Program-made: the position numbers and the translations under genes
Part shown: positions 15,481 to 23,832 of the stretch, piece by piece
How the letters are laid out: the number at the start of each line of letters is the position of its first letter
How positions within the stretch are numbered: position 1 is the stretch's first letter
DNA from: Lacunisphaera sp.
Lineage (GTDB): Bacteria; Verrucomicrobiota; Verrucomicrobiia; Opitutales; Opitutaceae
Assembly (NCBI GenBank): GCA_029945855.1
Contig: JAQSDJ010000058.1
Location: forward strand, 1,124-54,152
Reading direction: 5' to 3'
Length of the DNA: 53,029 bases
Notes under the pieces: generated by a model
What the model saw: only the letters and a program-made list of their open reading frames with translations
Databases searched by the model: none
Told to the model about the DNA's origin: nothing

Positions 15481-16831
15481 CGGCCAGCAGGCACCAGAGA
15501 AAGACCGCCGCCGGCCAGACCTGCATGAGCAGGCGCGCCAGCGAGCCGGCCAGATGTTCCGCCAGGTCGGCCGGGCCCAGCAGCCAGGCCGCGGCACAGC
15601 CCGTCAGCAGCACCAGCAGGAGTGCGGCCGCGACGACGGTCCGGCGCTCCAGCCAGCCGCGTCCGGGTCCGACAAGATGCAGCGCCAGCACGAAGAACGG
15701 CAGCGAATACCATTCGCCGAAGTGGGGCAGGTCGCGCCACCAGGCTTGGAACAGGAGCGCGTGGCGCGACCCGTCGCCGAGTTGGGCGAGGGGGCCGGCC
15801 GAGGGGAGAGGGGAGCCGAGCCAGAACAGCGGAACCAGCATGAGCGCCAGCCCGCCGAACAGCGGCGGCAGGTTGCGCCAGAGTCGCGGGCGGAGCTGGG
15901 CAAGGCCGAAGACCAGGCCCAGTGCGAGGCAGAATACCAGGCCTTCCGGCTTGATCCACGCGGTGAGCCCGGCCGCTAGTCCCGCGAGGAAGAGCAGGCC
16001 CCGGTCATTTTCATCGCGGGCGACACTCATCAGGACGGTCGCGGCCAGCAGGAAGAAACCGAACGGCACATCCGCGTGCTCGACCATGGTGAACCGGCTG
16101 AAGAAAGGCGTGCCGAGCAGGACGAGGCCGCCGGTGAGGGCGATAAGGCGGTTGCGCAGGCGGTTCACGCCGGCGACGAGCAGCGCCAGGGTGGCGAGGC
16201 TGAACCCGGCCGAGCCCAGGCCGGCCGCGACATGGGCGGTCGTGTCGCTGTAGGCAAGGGTTCGCGCCGTGCCGGCCGGCACGAGCGGGAGTTGTCCGGG
16301 CAGGGTCCCGCCGCACAGCTCCGCGGGCGCGGCCCGCCACGTGATCCACAGGGAATAAAGCGCGATCGCGCCGCTGACGGCGAAGACCATGCGCACCACC
16401 GAGCCTAGCCAGGAACGGGCGGGCGGCACCGCAGCCGGCGGGGGCGGCACGGCGCGCATCTTGCGCAACCACAGGAACAGCAGGCCGCAGCCCAGCAGCA
16501 GCTCCGCGGGGAACGCGACGGCCATGGGCTGGGCGGAAAGGCGCGAAGCAACATGGAAAAGCAGCGAGGTCACGCCCAGCCCGACGCCTGCCCCCACGGC
16601 AAGCACGAGCGCCGTCTCCCCGCGCCGCGGCCACAACAGGCCGGTGAGCAGGGCGCCGATGAGCCAGGCGAAGGCGACCGCGAAGAGGGCCGACAAGGCG
16701 GGCAGCCAGACGATCGCTTGGGCGGCGGCCGGCGACCGGTCCCAGTGCCAGGCAGCGAGGCCCGTGCGCCACAGGTTGATGCCCGCGACCGCGACGACCA
16801 ATAGCAGGGTGAGGATCCGCCAGAAGCGCAT
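15401..16831 (-). CDS. Polytopic membrane protein, possible GT-C glycosyltransferase
   Basis: The 476-residue protein has about 11-12 hydrophobic segments. One loop carries TMVEHADVPFGFFLLAAT and another FLAGLAAGLTAWIKPEGLVF; the WIKPEG stretch and the conserved-looking acidic residues between early helices are typical of dolichol/undecaprenyl-sugar GT-C enzymes, but I cannot assign the family firmly. The gene starts 5 bases after the proC stop and is likely co-transcribed. Its 3' end overlaps the convergent exported-protein gene by 80 bases. Confidence 0.7.
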   Translation of the reverse strand: MRFWRILTLLLVVAVAGINLWRTGLAAWHWDRSPAAAQAIVWLPALSALFAVAFAWLIGALLTGLLWPRRGETALVLAVGAGVGLGVTSLLFHVASRLSAQPMAVAFPAELLLGCGLLFLWLRKMRAVPPPPAAVPPARSWLGSVVRMVFAVSGAIALYSLWITWRAAPAELCGGTLPGQLPLVPAGTARTLAYSDTTAHVAAGLGSAGFSLATLALLVAGVNRLRNRLIALTGGLVLLGTPFFSRFTMVEHADVPFGFFLLAATVLMSVARDENDRGLLFLAGLAAGLTAWIKPEGLVFCLALGLVFGLAQLRPRLWRNLPPLFGGLALMLVPLFWLGSPLPSAGPLAQLGDGSRHALLFQAWWRDLPHFGEWYSLPFFVLALHLVGPGRGWLERRTVVAAALLLVLLTGCAAAWLLGPADLAEHLAGSLARLLMQVWPAAVFLWCLLAVRVVPAAGQTSPAESPVDSAPSGRPA

Positions 16832-16836
16832 CCGGC

Positions 16837-17646
16837 TCAGTCGCGCGACAGCTCGCCGGCGCGGCGGGTGCTGGCGAGGATGGTTTCCTTGATCGTCTCG
16901 CGGAACTGACGGGCGGCCAGCACCTGCAGGCCGGCGAAGGTCGTGCCGTTGGGGGAGACGACCTTGTCGCGCAGCGCCTCGGGTTCGCCGCCGTCGCGGG
17001 CGAGCAAGCGGGCCGAACCGAGCACGGTCTCGATTGAGAGTTTTTGGGCGGTCGCGCGCGGCAGGCCGGCGGCGACGCCGGCGTCGCGCATGGCGCCGAC
17101 ATATTCAAAGAGAAACGCCGGGCCGCCGGCGCTGAGAGCCGTGACGGCGTCCATGTGCTCCTCCCCGAGTTCGAGATGCTGGCCGAGCGCGCCCAGCAGT
17201 CTTTCGACCGTGGACCGGTCGCCGGCGGTGAGCGGCGCCAGGGTGCAATAGGGCGTGATGCCCGCGCCGATGGCCGCAGGGGTGTTGGGCATCGTGCGGA
17301 CGAGGTTGCGCGCCGCGGGAAAGGCCTGTGCGAGCCGCGTCAGCTTTTTGCCGGCGAGCACGGAAAGAACCAGCTTGCCGGTGGTCAGAGTGGCCAGGCG
17401 CGGGTCGGCGCCGGCGAGCGACTGCGGCTTGAAGGCGATGACGACGGTGTCGGCGCCGGCGAGCAGTTTCGGCAGGTCCGGCTCGAAGGTGATGCCGGTG
17501 TCGGCCGCGAGTTTTTGGGCGGTCATGCCGGTCTTGCTGGTGCAGGCGAGGTCGGCGGGGGCGCAGACTTTTTCCGTCAGCAGGCCGCGGACGATGGCGG
17601 AGGCGAGGTTGCCGGCACCGATGAAGGCGATTTTGGGCGAGGACAT
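16837..17646 (-). CDS. proC: Pyrroline-5-carboxylate reductase
   Basis: A 269-residue enzyme that reduces pyrroline-5-carboxylate to proline with NAD(P)H. The dinucleotide-binding start is KIAFIGAGNLASAIVRGL. The ProC signature region is present as VRTMPNTPAAIGAGITPYC, and the C-terminal dimerisation helices contain ALSAGGPAFLFEYVGAMRDAG and VVSPNGTTFAGLQVL. I chose ATG 17646; a longer frame to 17709 would read through a dispersed word repeat. The polytopic membrane-protein gene follows 5 bases downstream. Confidence 0.93.
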   Translation of the reverse strand: MSSPKIAFIGAGNLASAIVRGLLTEKVCAPADLACTSKTGMTAQKLAADTGITFEPDLPKLLAGADTVVIAFKPQSLAGADPRLATLTTGKLVLSVLAGKKLTRLAQAFPAARNLVRTMPNTPAAIGAGITPYCTLAPLTAGDRSTVERLLGALGQHLELGEEHMDAVTALSAGGPAFLFEYVGAMRDAGVAAGLPRATAQKLSIETVLGSARLLARDGGEPEALRDKVVSPNGTTFAGLQVLAARQFRETIKETILASTRRAGELSRD

Positions 17647-17735
17647 CGAAGGGCTGGATTCTTCGCTGCGCGCAGAATGGCACGCGAGCGATAATTTGGC
17701 GGCTGACACGGCTCGTCCAGAGGACTCGCCCTACC
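17647..17735. repeat. Dispersed words between the kinase gene and proC
   Basis: The gap contains the word ATTCTTCGCTGCGCGCAGAA (17659-17678) and the palindromic-style word GGCTCGTCCAGAGGACTCGC (17709-17728). On the proC strand the first would add a HSARSEESS peptide if translation began too early. Both look like members of the extragenic word families of this genome. Confidence 0.5.
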
Positions 17736-18854
17736 TTAATTCTTCGCTTTCCGGTCGAGCGGGTGGCGGATGGTGGCGACGGAGCCGCCGCCGGGGCGGT
17801 CCGTGAGGGTGACCTCGCCGCCGAGGTTGCGCAGGGAGTGGCGGGCGACCGTCAGGCCCATGCCAACGCCGACGGTGTGCTTGGTGCTGGTGAAAGGTTC
17901 GAAGGCGTGGTCGCGGATCTCGGGGTCGACGCCGCGGCCGCGGTCCTCGACGTGCACCAGGGCGAAGCGGCCCTCGTCGGGCCGCTCGACCACCTCGGTG
18001 CGGATGCTGATCACCCGCTTGTCGTCGGGTTCGTCGTGGTAGCTTTCCCACGCGTTGATGAGGAGCTTGGCCAGCGCCTCCTCGAACACCTCGACGTTGG
18101 TCTCGATGAGGACGTCGCCGGGCGCGGGCGCGGTGGTGATGGGCTGGTCGATCTTGTAGTCGATTTGGTAGCGGCGGATGCCGCTGTCGATCATGCGGGC
18201 GAGGCTGGCGCGGATGAGCGGGGGGCGGTTCTTCACTACGAGGCCGGTTAGCTGCTTGATGATGACGACGATGCGGTTGACGGCGTCCTCGAGGTGCTGC
18301 GCGTTCTTGCGCACCAGCTCGGGCTTCTCATGGTAGGCCTTGATGAGGTCGACGTAGCCGATGACGACCCCGAGGAGATTGTTGAGGTTGTGCGCGATGC
18401 CCTGGGTGACGGCGCCGATGGTGGCGGCGCGACGCGACTCGCCGAGGCGGCGCTGCAGGTCGACCAGCTCGCGGTTGATGGCGACGAAGCGGAGCTGCGT
18501 CTGCACGCGGGCCAGGGTCTCGTCGAGATCGATGGGCTTGGTGATGTAGTCCACGGCGCCGACGCCGAGGCCCTCGATCTTGCCCTCCTTGGAGGTGCGG
18601 GCGGTGATGAAGATGACGGGGATGGACTTGGTCTCGGAACTCGACTGCAGGCGCTGGCAGACCTCGATGCCGTCCATCTCGGGCATCATGACGTCGAGCA
18701 GGATGAGGTCGGGCTTGTCCGCGGCGACGAGGTCGAGGGCGTCCTTGCCGGAGTAGGCCGTGATGACGGTCATGCCTTCGCGCTCCAGCTTGCGCTTCAG
18801 CAACTGGACGTTGATGGGCTGGTCGTCGACGACGAGAATCTTGGGAGCGGCCAT
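17736..18854 (-). CDS. Response-regulator receiver fused to a histidine kinase
   Basis: A 372-residue cytosolic protein. Residues 1-118 are a REC domain with Asp54 in LILLDVMMPEMDG and Lys106 in ITKPID. A coiled linker leads to a dimerisation helix with His155 in GIAHNLNNLLG, then an ATPase domain (LLINAWESY, EDRGRGVD, GMGLTVARH). Receiver-first kinases usually act in phosphorelays without a membrane sensor. The residue after the histidine is Asn rather than the usual Glu/Asp, which may lower autokinase activity. It lies 68 bases downstream of folD on the same strand. Confidence 0.87.
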   Translation of the reverse strand: MAAPKILVVDDQPINVQLLKRKLEREGMTVITAYSGKDALDLVAADKPDLILLDVMMPEMDGIEVCQRLQSSSETKSIPVIFITARTSKEGKIEGLGVGAVDYITKPIDLDETLARVQTQLRFVAINRELVDLQRRLGESRRAATIGAVTQGIAHNLNNLLGVVIGYVDLIKAYHEKPELVRKNAQHLEDAVNRIVVIIKQLTGLVVKNRPPLIRASLARMIDSGIRRYQIDYKIDQPITTAPAPGDVLIETNVEVFEEALAKLLINAWESYHDEPDDKRVISIRTEVVERPDEGRFALVHVEDRGRGVDPEIRDHAFEPFTSTKHTVGVGMGLTVARHSLRNLGGEVTLTDRPGGGSVATIRHPLDRKAKN

Positions 18855-18922
18855 GCGGTCTGGGGGAGCGAAGTGGTTTTACCGGGACGTGGCAAGTGTC
18901 CTGTTGGGGACGCGGCGGGTGT

Positions 18923-19807
18923 TCAAACCGGGCCGGGGAGGGCGTTCTGGCGACGGGCCTTGACGGTGTTTTTCATCAGCAGCGCGACGGTCATCGGGCC
19001 CACGCCACCCGGGACGGGCGTGATCTTGCTGCACAACGGGGACACGGAGGGGAAATGCACGTCGCCGGTGAGCCGGTAGCCGGACTTCTTGGTCGCATCA
19101 GGCACACGATTAACGCCGACGTCGATGACGACCACGCCGGGCTTGACCATGGCGGCGGTGACGAACTCCGGCTTGCCGATGGCGGCGATGAGGATGTCGG
19201 CCTGGCGGGTGAAGGCGGGGAGATTGGCGGTCTGCGAATGGCAGACGGTGACGGTGGCGTTGGCCCAGGGCTGGCGCTGCAGCGCGAGGAGCGCGGCGGG
19301 CTTGCCGACGATGAGGCTGCGGCCGAGGACGACGACGTGCTGGCCGCTGAGCTTCACGCCGGAGCGCTGGAGGAGTTCCATGATGCCGGCGGGCGTGCAG
19401 GCGACGAAGCCGGTGGCGTCTTCCTGGGCGAGCTTGCCGAGGTTCATCGTGTGGAAGCCGTCGACATCCTTGTGCGCGGCGATGCGGCGGAAGACGGCGA
19501 CCTCGTTGAGGTGCTTCGGCAGCGGCGACTGGACGAGGATGCCGTCGACGCCGGCGTCGGCGTTGAGGCCGTCGATCAGGGCGAAGAGCTCATCCTGGGT
19601 GATCGTGACGGGCGGGAAGATCAGGCGGCTCTCGATGCCGATCTCGGCCGAGGTCTTCTGTTTCTTCGCCACGTAGGAGATGGAGGCGGGGTCCTCGCCG
19701 ACGCGCACGAGGGCGATGCAGGGGCGGCGGCCGGGGAGGGTGGCGACCTCGGCCTTGAGTTCGGCGATGATGTCTGCGGCGATTTTGTTACCGTCGATTA
19801 ATTCCAT
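18923..19807 (-). CDS. folD: Bifunctional methylenetetrahydrofolate dehydrogenase/cyclohydrolase
   Basis: A 294-residue enzyme that interconverts methylene-, methenyl- and formyl-tetrahydrofolate in one-carbon metabolism. The active-site [13 protein letters not shown] contains Tyr45 and Lys49 of the Y-x3-K motif. [26 protein letters not shown] and [14 protein letters not shown] are the standard FolD signatures. The length is normal. It lies between the SH3 protein gene (38-base gap) and the kinase gene on one minus-strand run. Confidence 0.96.
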   Translation of the reverse strand: MELIDGNKIAADIIAELKAEVATLPGRRPCIALVRVGEDPASISYVAKKQKTSAEIGIESRLIFPPVTITQDELFALIDGLNADAGVDGILVQSPLPKHLNEVAVFRRIAAHKDVDGFHTMNLGKLAQEDATGFVACTPAGIMELLQRSGVKLSGQHVVVLGRSLIVGKPAALLALQRQPWANATVTVCHSQTANLPAFTRQADILIAAIGKPEFVTAAMVKPGVVVIDVGVNRVPDATKKSGYRLTGDVHFPSVSPLCSKITPVPGGVGPMTVALLMKNTVKARRQNALPGPV

Positions 19808-19845
19808 GATGCGGTGGGAGGCGAAACCGGCTGGGGAAGCCGGGG

Positions 19846-20619
19846 TTATTTCAGCGTCATGGACTCGGCGGAGATGACGAGATCCTTGCCGTCGACGGTG
19901 TTCCGGACGGTGCCGGTGATGGAGATGAAGCGCTCGAGGTAGGTCTCGATCTTGTCGGTGAGGCGCAGGCGCTGGGTGTCGACGTAGGCGAAGCGGCGGC
20001 CGGAGGAGTCGACCAGCTGGTAGTCGTAAGGCGGGTTCGGATTGAGGATGGGGCGGCGGGCGAGCACGAGCTTGCCGGCGAGGGACCGGGGCAGATCGGA
20101 GGTGTCGCCGGTGATCGCGACGGGCCGGCCCGGGGCGGCGAGCGAACCGACCGGCGTGACCGGCGCGGCGGTGACCGGCTGCATGCGCGGGGCGGGCGCG
20201 GGCGTGTTGGCGGTCTCGCCGACGGCGATGAAGCCCTGGATGGTCTTCTCGAGCTTGATCTGCACCCAGTCGATGCCGTGCAGGCCGGTGACCTCGGTTT
20301 TGTCGCCTGCGGCGGCGGTGGTCATGACGGGCGCGTCCTTGCGCGGCGCGGAATAGATGCTGGCGCCCTCGCGGACCTCGAGGCCCTTGGTGACGTCGCG
20401 GTTCAGGACGTAGGCCTCAAACGGGCCGCTGACATTGACGCGGCGCCAGCCGGCCGGGGCTTCGCCGGCGGTGATGACGGTGCTGCCGGCCTTGAGGCGG
20501 GCGATGACGGGGGTCTTCGGGTCCGTCTGGATGAACACGGCGGTGTCGGTTGCGAGCGTGTCGGCCGCGAGCCGGGCGGCGGCGAGGGCGAGCGTGAGGA
20601 TGATGATTTTAGTTTTCAT
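19846..20619 (-). CDS. Exported SH3-domain protein
   Basis: A 257-residue protein with a signal peptide ([19 protein letters not shown]). Two bacterial SH3-like repeats follow: one around [18 protein letters not shown] and one around [19 protein letters not shown] ending in [18 protein letters not shown] proline/alanine linker leads to a C-terminal OB-like part ([38 protein letters not shown]). It probably acts in the periplasm, perhaps at peptidoglycan; no enzymatic domain is visible. Its start overlaps the end of the pseudouridine synthase gene by 11 bases. Confidence 0.78.
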   Translation of the reverse strand: MKTKIIILTLALAAARLAADTLATDTAVFIQTDPKTPVIARLKAGSTVITAGEAPAGWRRVNVSGPFEAYVLNRDVTKGLEVREGASIYSAPRKDAPVMTTAAAGDKTEVTGLHGIDWVQIKLEKTIQGFIAVGETANTPAPAPRMQPVTAAPVTPVGSLAAPGRPVAITGDTSDLPRSLAGKLVLARRPILNPNPPYDYQLVDSSGRRFAYVDTQRLRLTDKIETYLERFISITGTVRNTVDGKDLVISAESMTLK

Positions 20620-21385
20620 CGGATGAGGGAGCCGCCTCGTCGCGGTAGTGCGAGCGGGGGACGGCGAAGAGGGATTGGATTTCCTTCGTAGAAAGTTGTT
20701 TCACGCCGCGCAAAGGTATTCCCTTCAGGCGGAGGGCGCCGATCTGGTAGCGGCGCAGGCGGCGGACCTCGAAGCCCAGCGCGGTGAAGAGCTGGCGGAT
20801 CTCCCGTTTCTTGCCGTGGTGCATGTGGACGTCGAGCTGGGTCGAGGTGCCGTCGGACTTCGGGTTGACGAGGTTGGCCCGCTCGACCTTCAGGTGCTCG
20901 TTCTCGATGACCACGCCGCGCAGCAGCTGGCGCAGGCGGGCGGCGGGGAAGGGCTCCTCGAGCGAGACGTAGTAGCGCTTCACGACCAGGTTGGACGGGT
21001 GCATGAGCTTGTGCGCGAGGTCGCCGTCGGAGGTGAGGATGACAAGCCCCTCGCTGTCCTTGTCGAGGCGGCCGGCGCAGAAGAGCCGGAGCTTCGCCCA
21101 TTCGCGGGGCAGGAGGTCGAAGATGGTCTGCTCGGCGTGCGGGTCGCTGTTGCTGCAGACGACGCCGCGGGGCTTGTGCATGACGAGGGCGAGCTTTGGC
21201 TGGGCGCGGGAGCGGACGGACTTGCCGTTGACGGTGACCTTGTCGGTGTCCGGCTCGACCTTCTGGCCAAGAATGGCCTTCTGGCCGTTCACATAGACGC
21301 CGCCGGCGACGATCAGCGCCTCGGCGGCCCGGCGGGAGCAAAGGCCGGAGTCGGCGATGAATTTCTGAATGCGGAGTGGCTCCAT
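20609..21385 (-). CDS. rluB: RsuA/RluB-family pseudouridine synthase
   Basis: A 258-residue protein with an N-terminal S4 RNA-binding domain (IQKFIADSGLCSRRAAEALI) and the RsuA-type catalytic domain. The catalytic Asp is in RLDKDSEGLVILTSDGDLA, followed by HPSNLVVKRYYV and GKKREIRQLFTALGFEV. Members convert uridine to pseudouridine in 23S or 16S rRNA; RluB is the likeliest assignment by layout. ATG 21385 (MEPLRIQ) is chosen; ATG 21400 is possible. It is the first gene of the minus-strand run that continues through folD. Confidence 0.88.
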   Translation of the reverse strand: MEPLRIQKFIADSGLCSRRAAEALIVAGGVYVNGQKAILGQKVEPDTDKVTVNGKSVRSRAQPKLALVMHKPRGVVCSNSDPHAEQTIFDLLPREWAKLRLFCAGRLDKDSEGLVILTSDGDLAHKLMHPSNLVVKRYYVSLEEPFPAARLRQLLRGVVIENEHLKVERANLVNPKSDGTSTQLDVHMHHGKKREIRQLFTALGFEVRRLRRYQIGALRLKGIPLRGVKQLSTKEIQSLFAVPRSHYRDEAAPSSDEN

Positions 21386-21491
21386 GTAAGCCGGCTGCAT
21401 GGCAGGCGCCGCCGGGCGGCGCAACGAGATTCCCCGCCCGGCAAAGCGAGCTTGCCAAGCCGGCGGCCCCGCGCGCTAGACTGCGGCCCTC

Positions 21492-22658
21492 GTGAGCCTT
21501 TCCCCCACGCCGAACAGCTCCTTCACGAAGGACAACCCCCTGCCCGCGAAACTGCTCGAGAACCGCGTCCTCAACAAGGACGGCTCGAGCAAGGACACGC
21601 GGCATCTGGTGATCGACATCGCCGGGAGCGGCCTGACCTACAGCGTGGGGGACTCACTGGGCGTCTACTCGTCCAACCGGCCGCAGATCGTCGAGGAAAT
21701 CATCGAATTCCTCGGCGCCACGGGCAACGAGCCGGTCACGCTGCCGCGGCTGGCCGCGCCGGTCAGCCTGCGCGATGCGCTGACCAACAAGCTTTCCCTC
21801 GCCCAGCCGACGAAGAAAATCCTCGAGACGATGGCGGCCAAGACCGGCGATGCGGAAGAGCAGGCCCGGCTGGGCAAGCTGCTGGCCCCGGAAGCGGCGG
21901 AGATCCGCGAGACCTTCCTCGGCCAGCGCGAGTTCATCGATCTGCTCGAGGAATTTCCCGGCGCGAAGCTCACGCCGCAGGAATTCACGGATCACCTGCG
22001 CCGGCTGGTGCCGCGGCTCTACTCGATCGCCTCCTCGCCGAAGATGTTTCCGGGGCAGGTGCACCTGACGATCGCCCCGGTGCGTTATGAGTCCAATGAC
22101 CGCCGGCGCTACGGCGTTTGCTCGACCTTTTTCGCCGACCGCGTCACCCGCCGCAAGACACCCATCCCGGTCTTCGTGGCGTCGTCCCACTTCGGCCTGC
22201 CGGAGGATCCGGCCAAGGACATCATCATGGTCGGGCCGGGCACGGGCGTGGCCCCGTTCCGGGCTTTTATGCAGGAGCGGGTCGCGGCCAACGCCACCGG
22301 CCGCAACTGGCTGTTCTTTGGCGACCAGCACGAGGCGACCGACTACCTTTACGGCGAAGAATGGAAGCGCTGGCTGGCCGAGGGCAAGATGGCGCGGGTC
22401 GACCTGGCCTTTTCGCGCGACCAGCCGAAGAAGATCTACGTGCAGGACCGCATGCGCGAGGCGGCCGCGGAACTGTGGGCGTGGCTCAAGGGCGGCGCGG
22501 TGTTTTATGTCTGCGGCGACGCCCACCGCATGGCGAAGGACGTCGACGCGGCACTGCACCAGATCATCGCCGAGCAGGGCGGCCTGGATGCCGCGGCCGC
22601 GGCCGACTACGTGAAGCAGATGAAGAAGGACCGGCGCTACCAGCGCGACGTGTATTGA
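21492..22658 (+). CDS. CysJ-like FAD/NADPH reductase without a flavodoxin domain
   Basis: A 388-residue protein starting with GTG. It keeps the connecting, FAD and NADPH domains of sulfite-reductase flavoprotein: LVPRLYSIASSPKMFPG binds FAD, GPGTGVAPFRAFMQER binds NADPH and RRYQRDVY is the usual C terminus. The N-terminal FMN (flavodoxin) domain of the normal ~600-residue CysJ is absent; the protein begins with an unstructured stretch and KLLENRVLN. It would therefore need another electron carrier. It is divergent from rluB and 40 bases ahead of fabG. Confidence 0.87.
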   Translation: MSLSPTPNSSFTKDNPLPAKLLENRVLNKDGSSKDTRHLVIDIAGSGLTYSVGDSLGVYSSNRPQIVEEIIEFLGATGNEPVTLPRLAAPVSLRDALTNKLSLAQPTKKILETMAAKTGDAEEQARLGKLLAPEAAEIRETFLGQREFIDLLEEFPGAKLTPQEFTDHLRRLVPRLYSIASSPKMFPGQVHLTIAPVRYESNDRRRYGVCSTFFADRVTRRKTPIPVFVASSHFGLPEDPAKDIIMVGPGTGVAPFRAFMQERVAANATGRNWLFFGDQHEATDYLYGEEWKRWLAEGKMARVDLAFSRDQPKKIYVQDRMREAAAELWAWLKGGAVFYVCGDAHRMAKDVDAALHQIIAEQGGLDAAAAADYVKQMKKDRRYQRDVY

Positions 22659-22698
22659 CAAACGGCCGGCGCGTGACGCTTTATCCCGCCCACTTCCC

Positions 22699-23445
22699 AT
22701 GACCCTGACCTACAATAATCGTGTAGCCCTCGTCACCGGCGCCGGCCGGGGCATCGGCAAAGCCATCGCGGAACTGCTGGCGAAGAGCGGCGTGACCGTG
22801 ATCTGCGTGAGCAAGTCCGCCGACAGCTGCGGCGCGACCGCCGCGGCCATCACGGCCGCGGGCGGCAAGGCCAAGGCCCTCGCCGTGGACGTGGCCGACG
22901 GCGCCGCCGTGGCCAAGGCCAGCGCCGACCTGCTCGCCGAGTTCGGCCAGATCGACATCCTCGTGAACAACGCCGGCATCACGAAGGACGGCCTGCTGTT
23001 CCGCATGTCCGAGGACGACTGGAACTCCGTCATCACGACCAACCTCACCAGCTGCTATCACTGGACGAAACACATCGGCCGCTCGATGACGCAGAAGCGC
23101 TGGGGTCGCATCGTGAACATCACCTCGGTGGTCGGCCTCATGGGCAACGCGGGCCAGGCCAATTATTGCTCGGCCAAGGCCGGCCTGATCGGCTTCACCA
23201 AGGCCATCGCCAAGGAATTCGCCGCCCGCGGGGTGACCTCCAACGCCGTCGCGCCTGGTTTCATCAAAACCGACATGACCGCCGCCCTGCCGCCCGAGGC
23301 CGCGGAAAAAATCAGCTCGGTCATTCCATTGAAACGCCTGGGCGAGGCGGCCGATATCGCCCACATGACGGCCTATCTATGCTCCGAGGAAGCGGGCTAC
23401 ATCACCGGACAAGTTTTTACCGTTGACGGCGGCATGGTGATGTGA
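22699..23445 (+). CDS. fabG: 3-oxoacyl-ACP reductase
   Basis: A 248-residue short-chain dehydrogenase that reduces 3-oxoacyl-ACP with NADPH in fatty-acid elongation. The cofactor loop is VTGAGRGIGKA and the catalytic triad is Ser143, Tyr156 and Lys160 in ITSVVGLMGNAGQANYCSAK. NNAGITKDGLLFRM and the C-terminal GYITGQVFTVDGGMVM are typical of FabG. acpP follows 39 bases downstream and fabF after a terminator, confirming the fatty-acid context. Confidence 0.95.
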   Translation: MTLTYNNRVALVTGAGRGIGKAIAELLAKSGVTVICVSKSADSCGATAAAITAAGGKAKALAVDVADGAAVAKASADLLAEFGQIDILVNNAGITKDGLLFRMSEDDWNSVITTNLTSCYHWTKHIGRSMTQKRWGRIVNITSVVGLMGNAGQANYCSAKAGLIGFTKAIAKEFAARGVTSNAVAPGFIKTDMTAALPPEAAEKISSVIPLKRLGEAADIAHMTAYLCSEEAGYITGQVFTVDGGMVM

Positions 23446-23484
23446 TGCCTCTTCCTAAACGTTTCCGACCCACTTTCCAATCTC

Positions 23485-23748
23485 ATGGCTGACCAGAAAA
23501 CAATCGACCAGCGCGTCAAAGAAATCATCGTTAACCAGCTGAATGTTAACGAGGAACAAATCACCCCGCAGGCGTCGTTTCTCGACGACCTCGGTGCCGA
23601 TTCCCTCGACACTGTCGAGCTCATCATGGCCTTTGAAGAAGAGTTCAAGGACGAGATCAAGGGCGAGATTCCCGAATCCGACGCCGAGAAGCTCCAGACC
23701 GTGGGCGATGTGATCGCCTACATCGAAGCCAAAGCCGGCAAGAAATAA
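23485..23748 (+). CDS. acpP: Acyl carrier protein
   Basis: An 87-residue, very acidic protein. Ser40 in [11 protein letters not shown] is the site of 4'-phosphopantetheine attachment. The remaining three-helix bundle ([31 protein letters not shown]) is normal for AcpP. It shuttles acyl intermediates among the fatty-acid synthase II enzymes. It is placed between fabG and fabF; a strong terminator follows its stop. Confidence 0.97.
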   Translation: MADQKTIDQRVKEIIVNQLNVNEEQITPQASFLDDLGADSLDTVELIMAFEEEFKDEIKGEIPESDAEKLQTVGDVIAYIEAKAGKK

Positions 23749-23767
23749 CTTTTGGCATTTGATCACT

Positions 23768-23813
23768 GCGTTCTACCGTCTGGCCTAGCGCTGGCCCGGT
23801 AGGACGCTTTTTT
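23768..23813 (+). terminator. Intrinsic terminator between acpP and fabF
   Basis: GCGTTCTACC and GGTAGGACGC form a 10-bp stem (one G-T pair) around a 20-base loop and are followed by TTTTTTATTTT. It lies 19 bases after the acpP stop and 19 bases before fabF. It would separate or attenuate transcription into fabF, allowing high acpP and lower fabF levels. Confidence 0.83.
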
Positions 23814-23832
23814 ATTTTCACCCAATTTCCCG

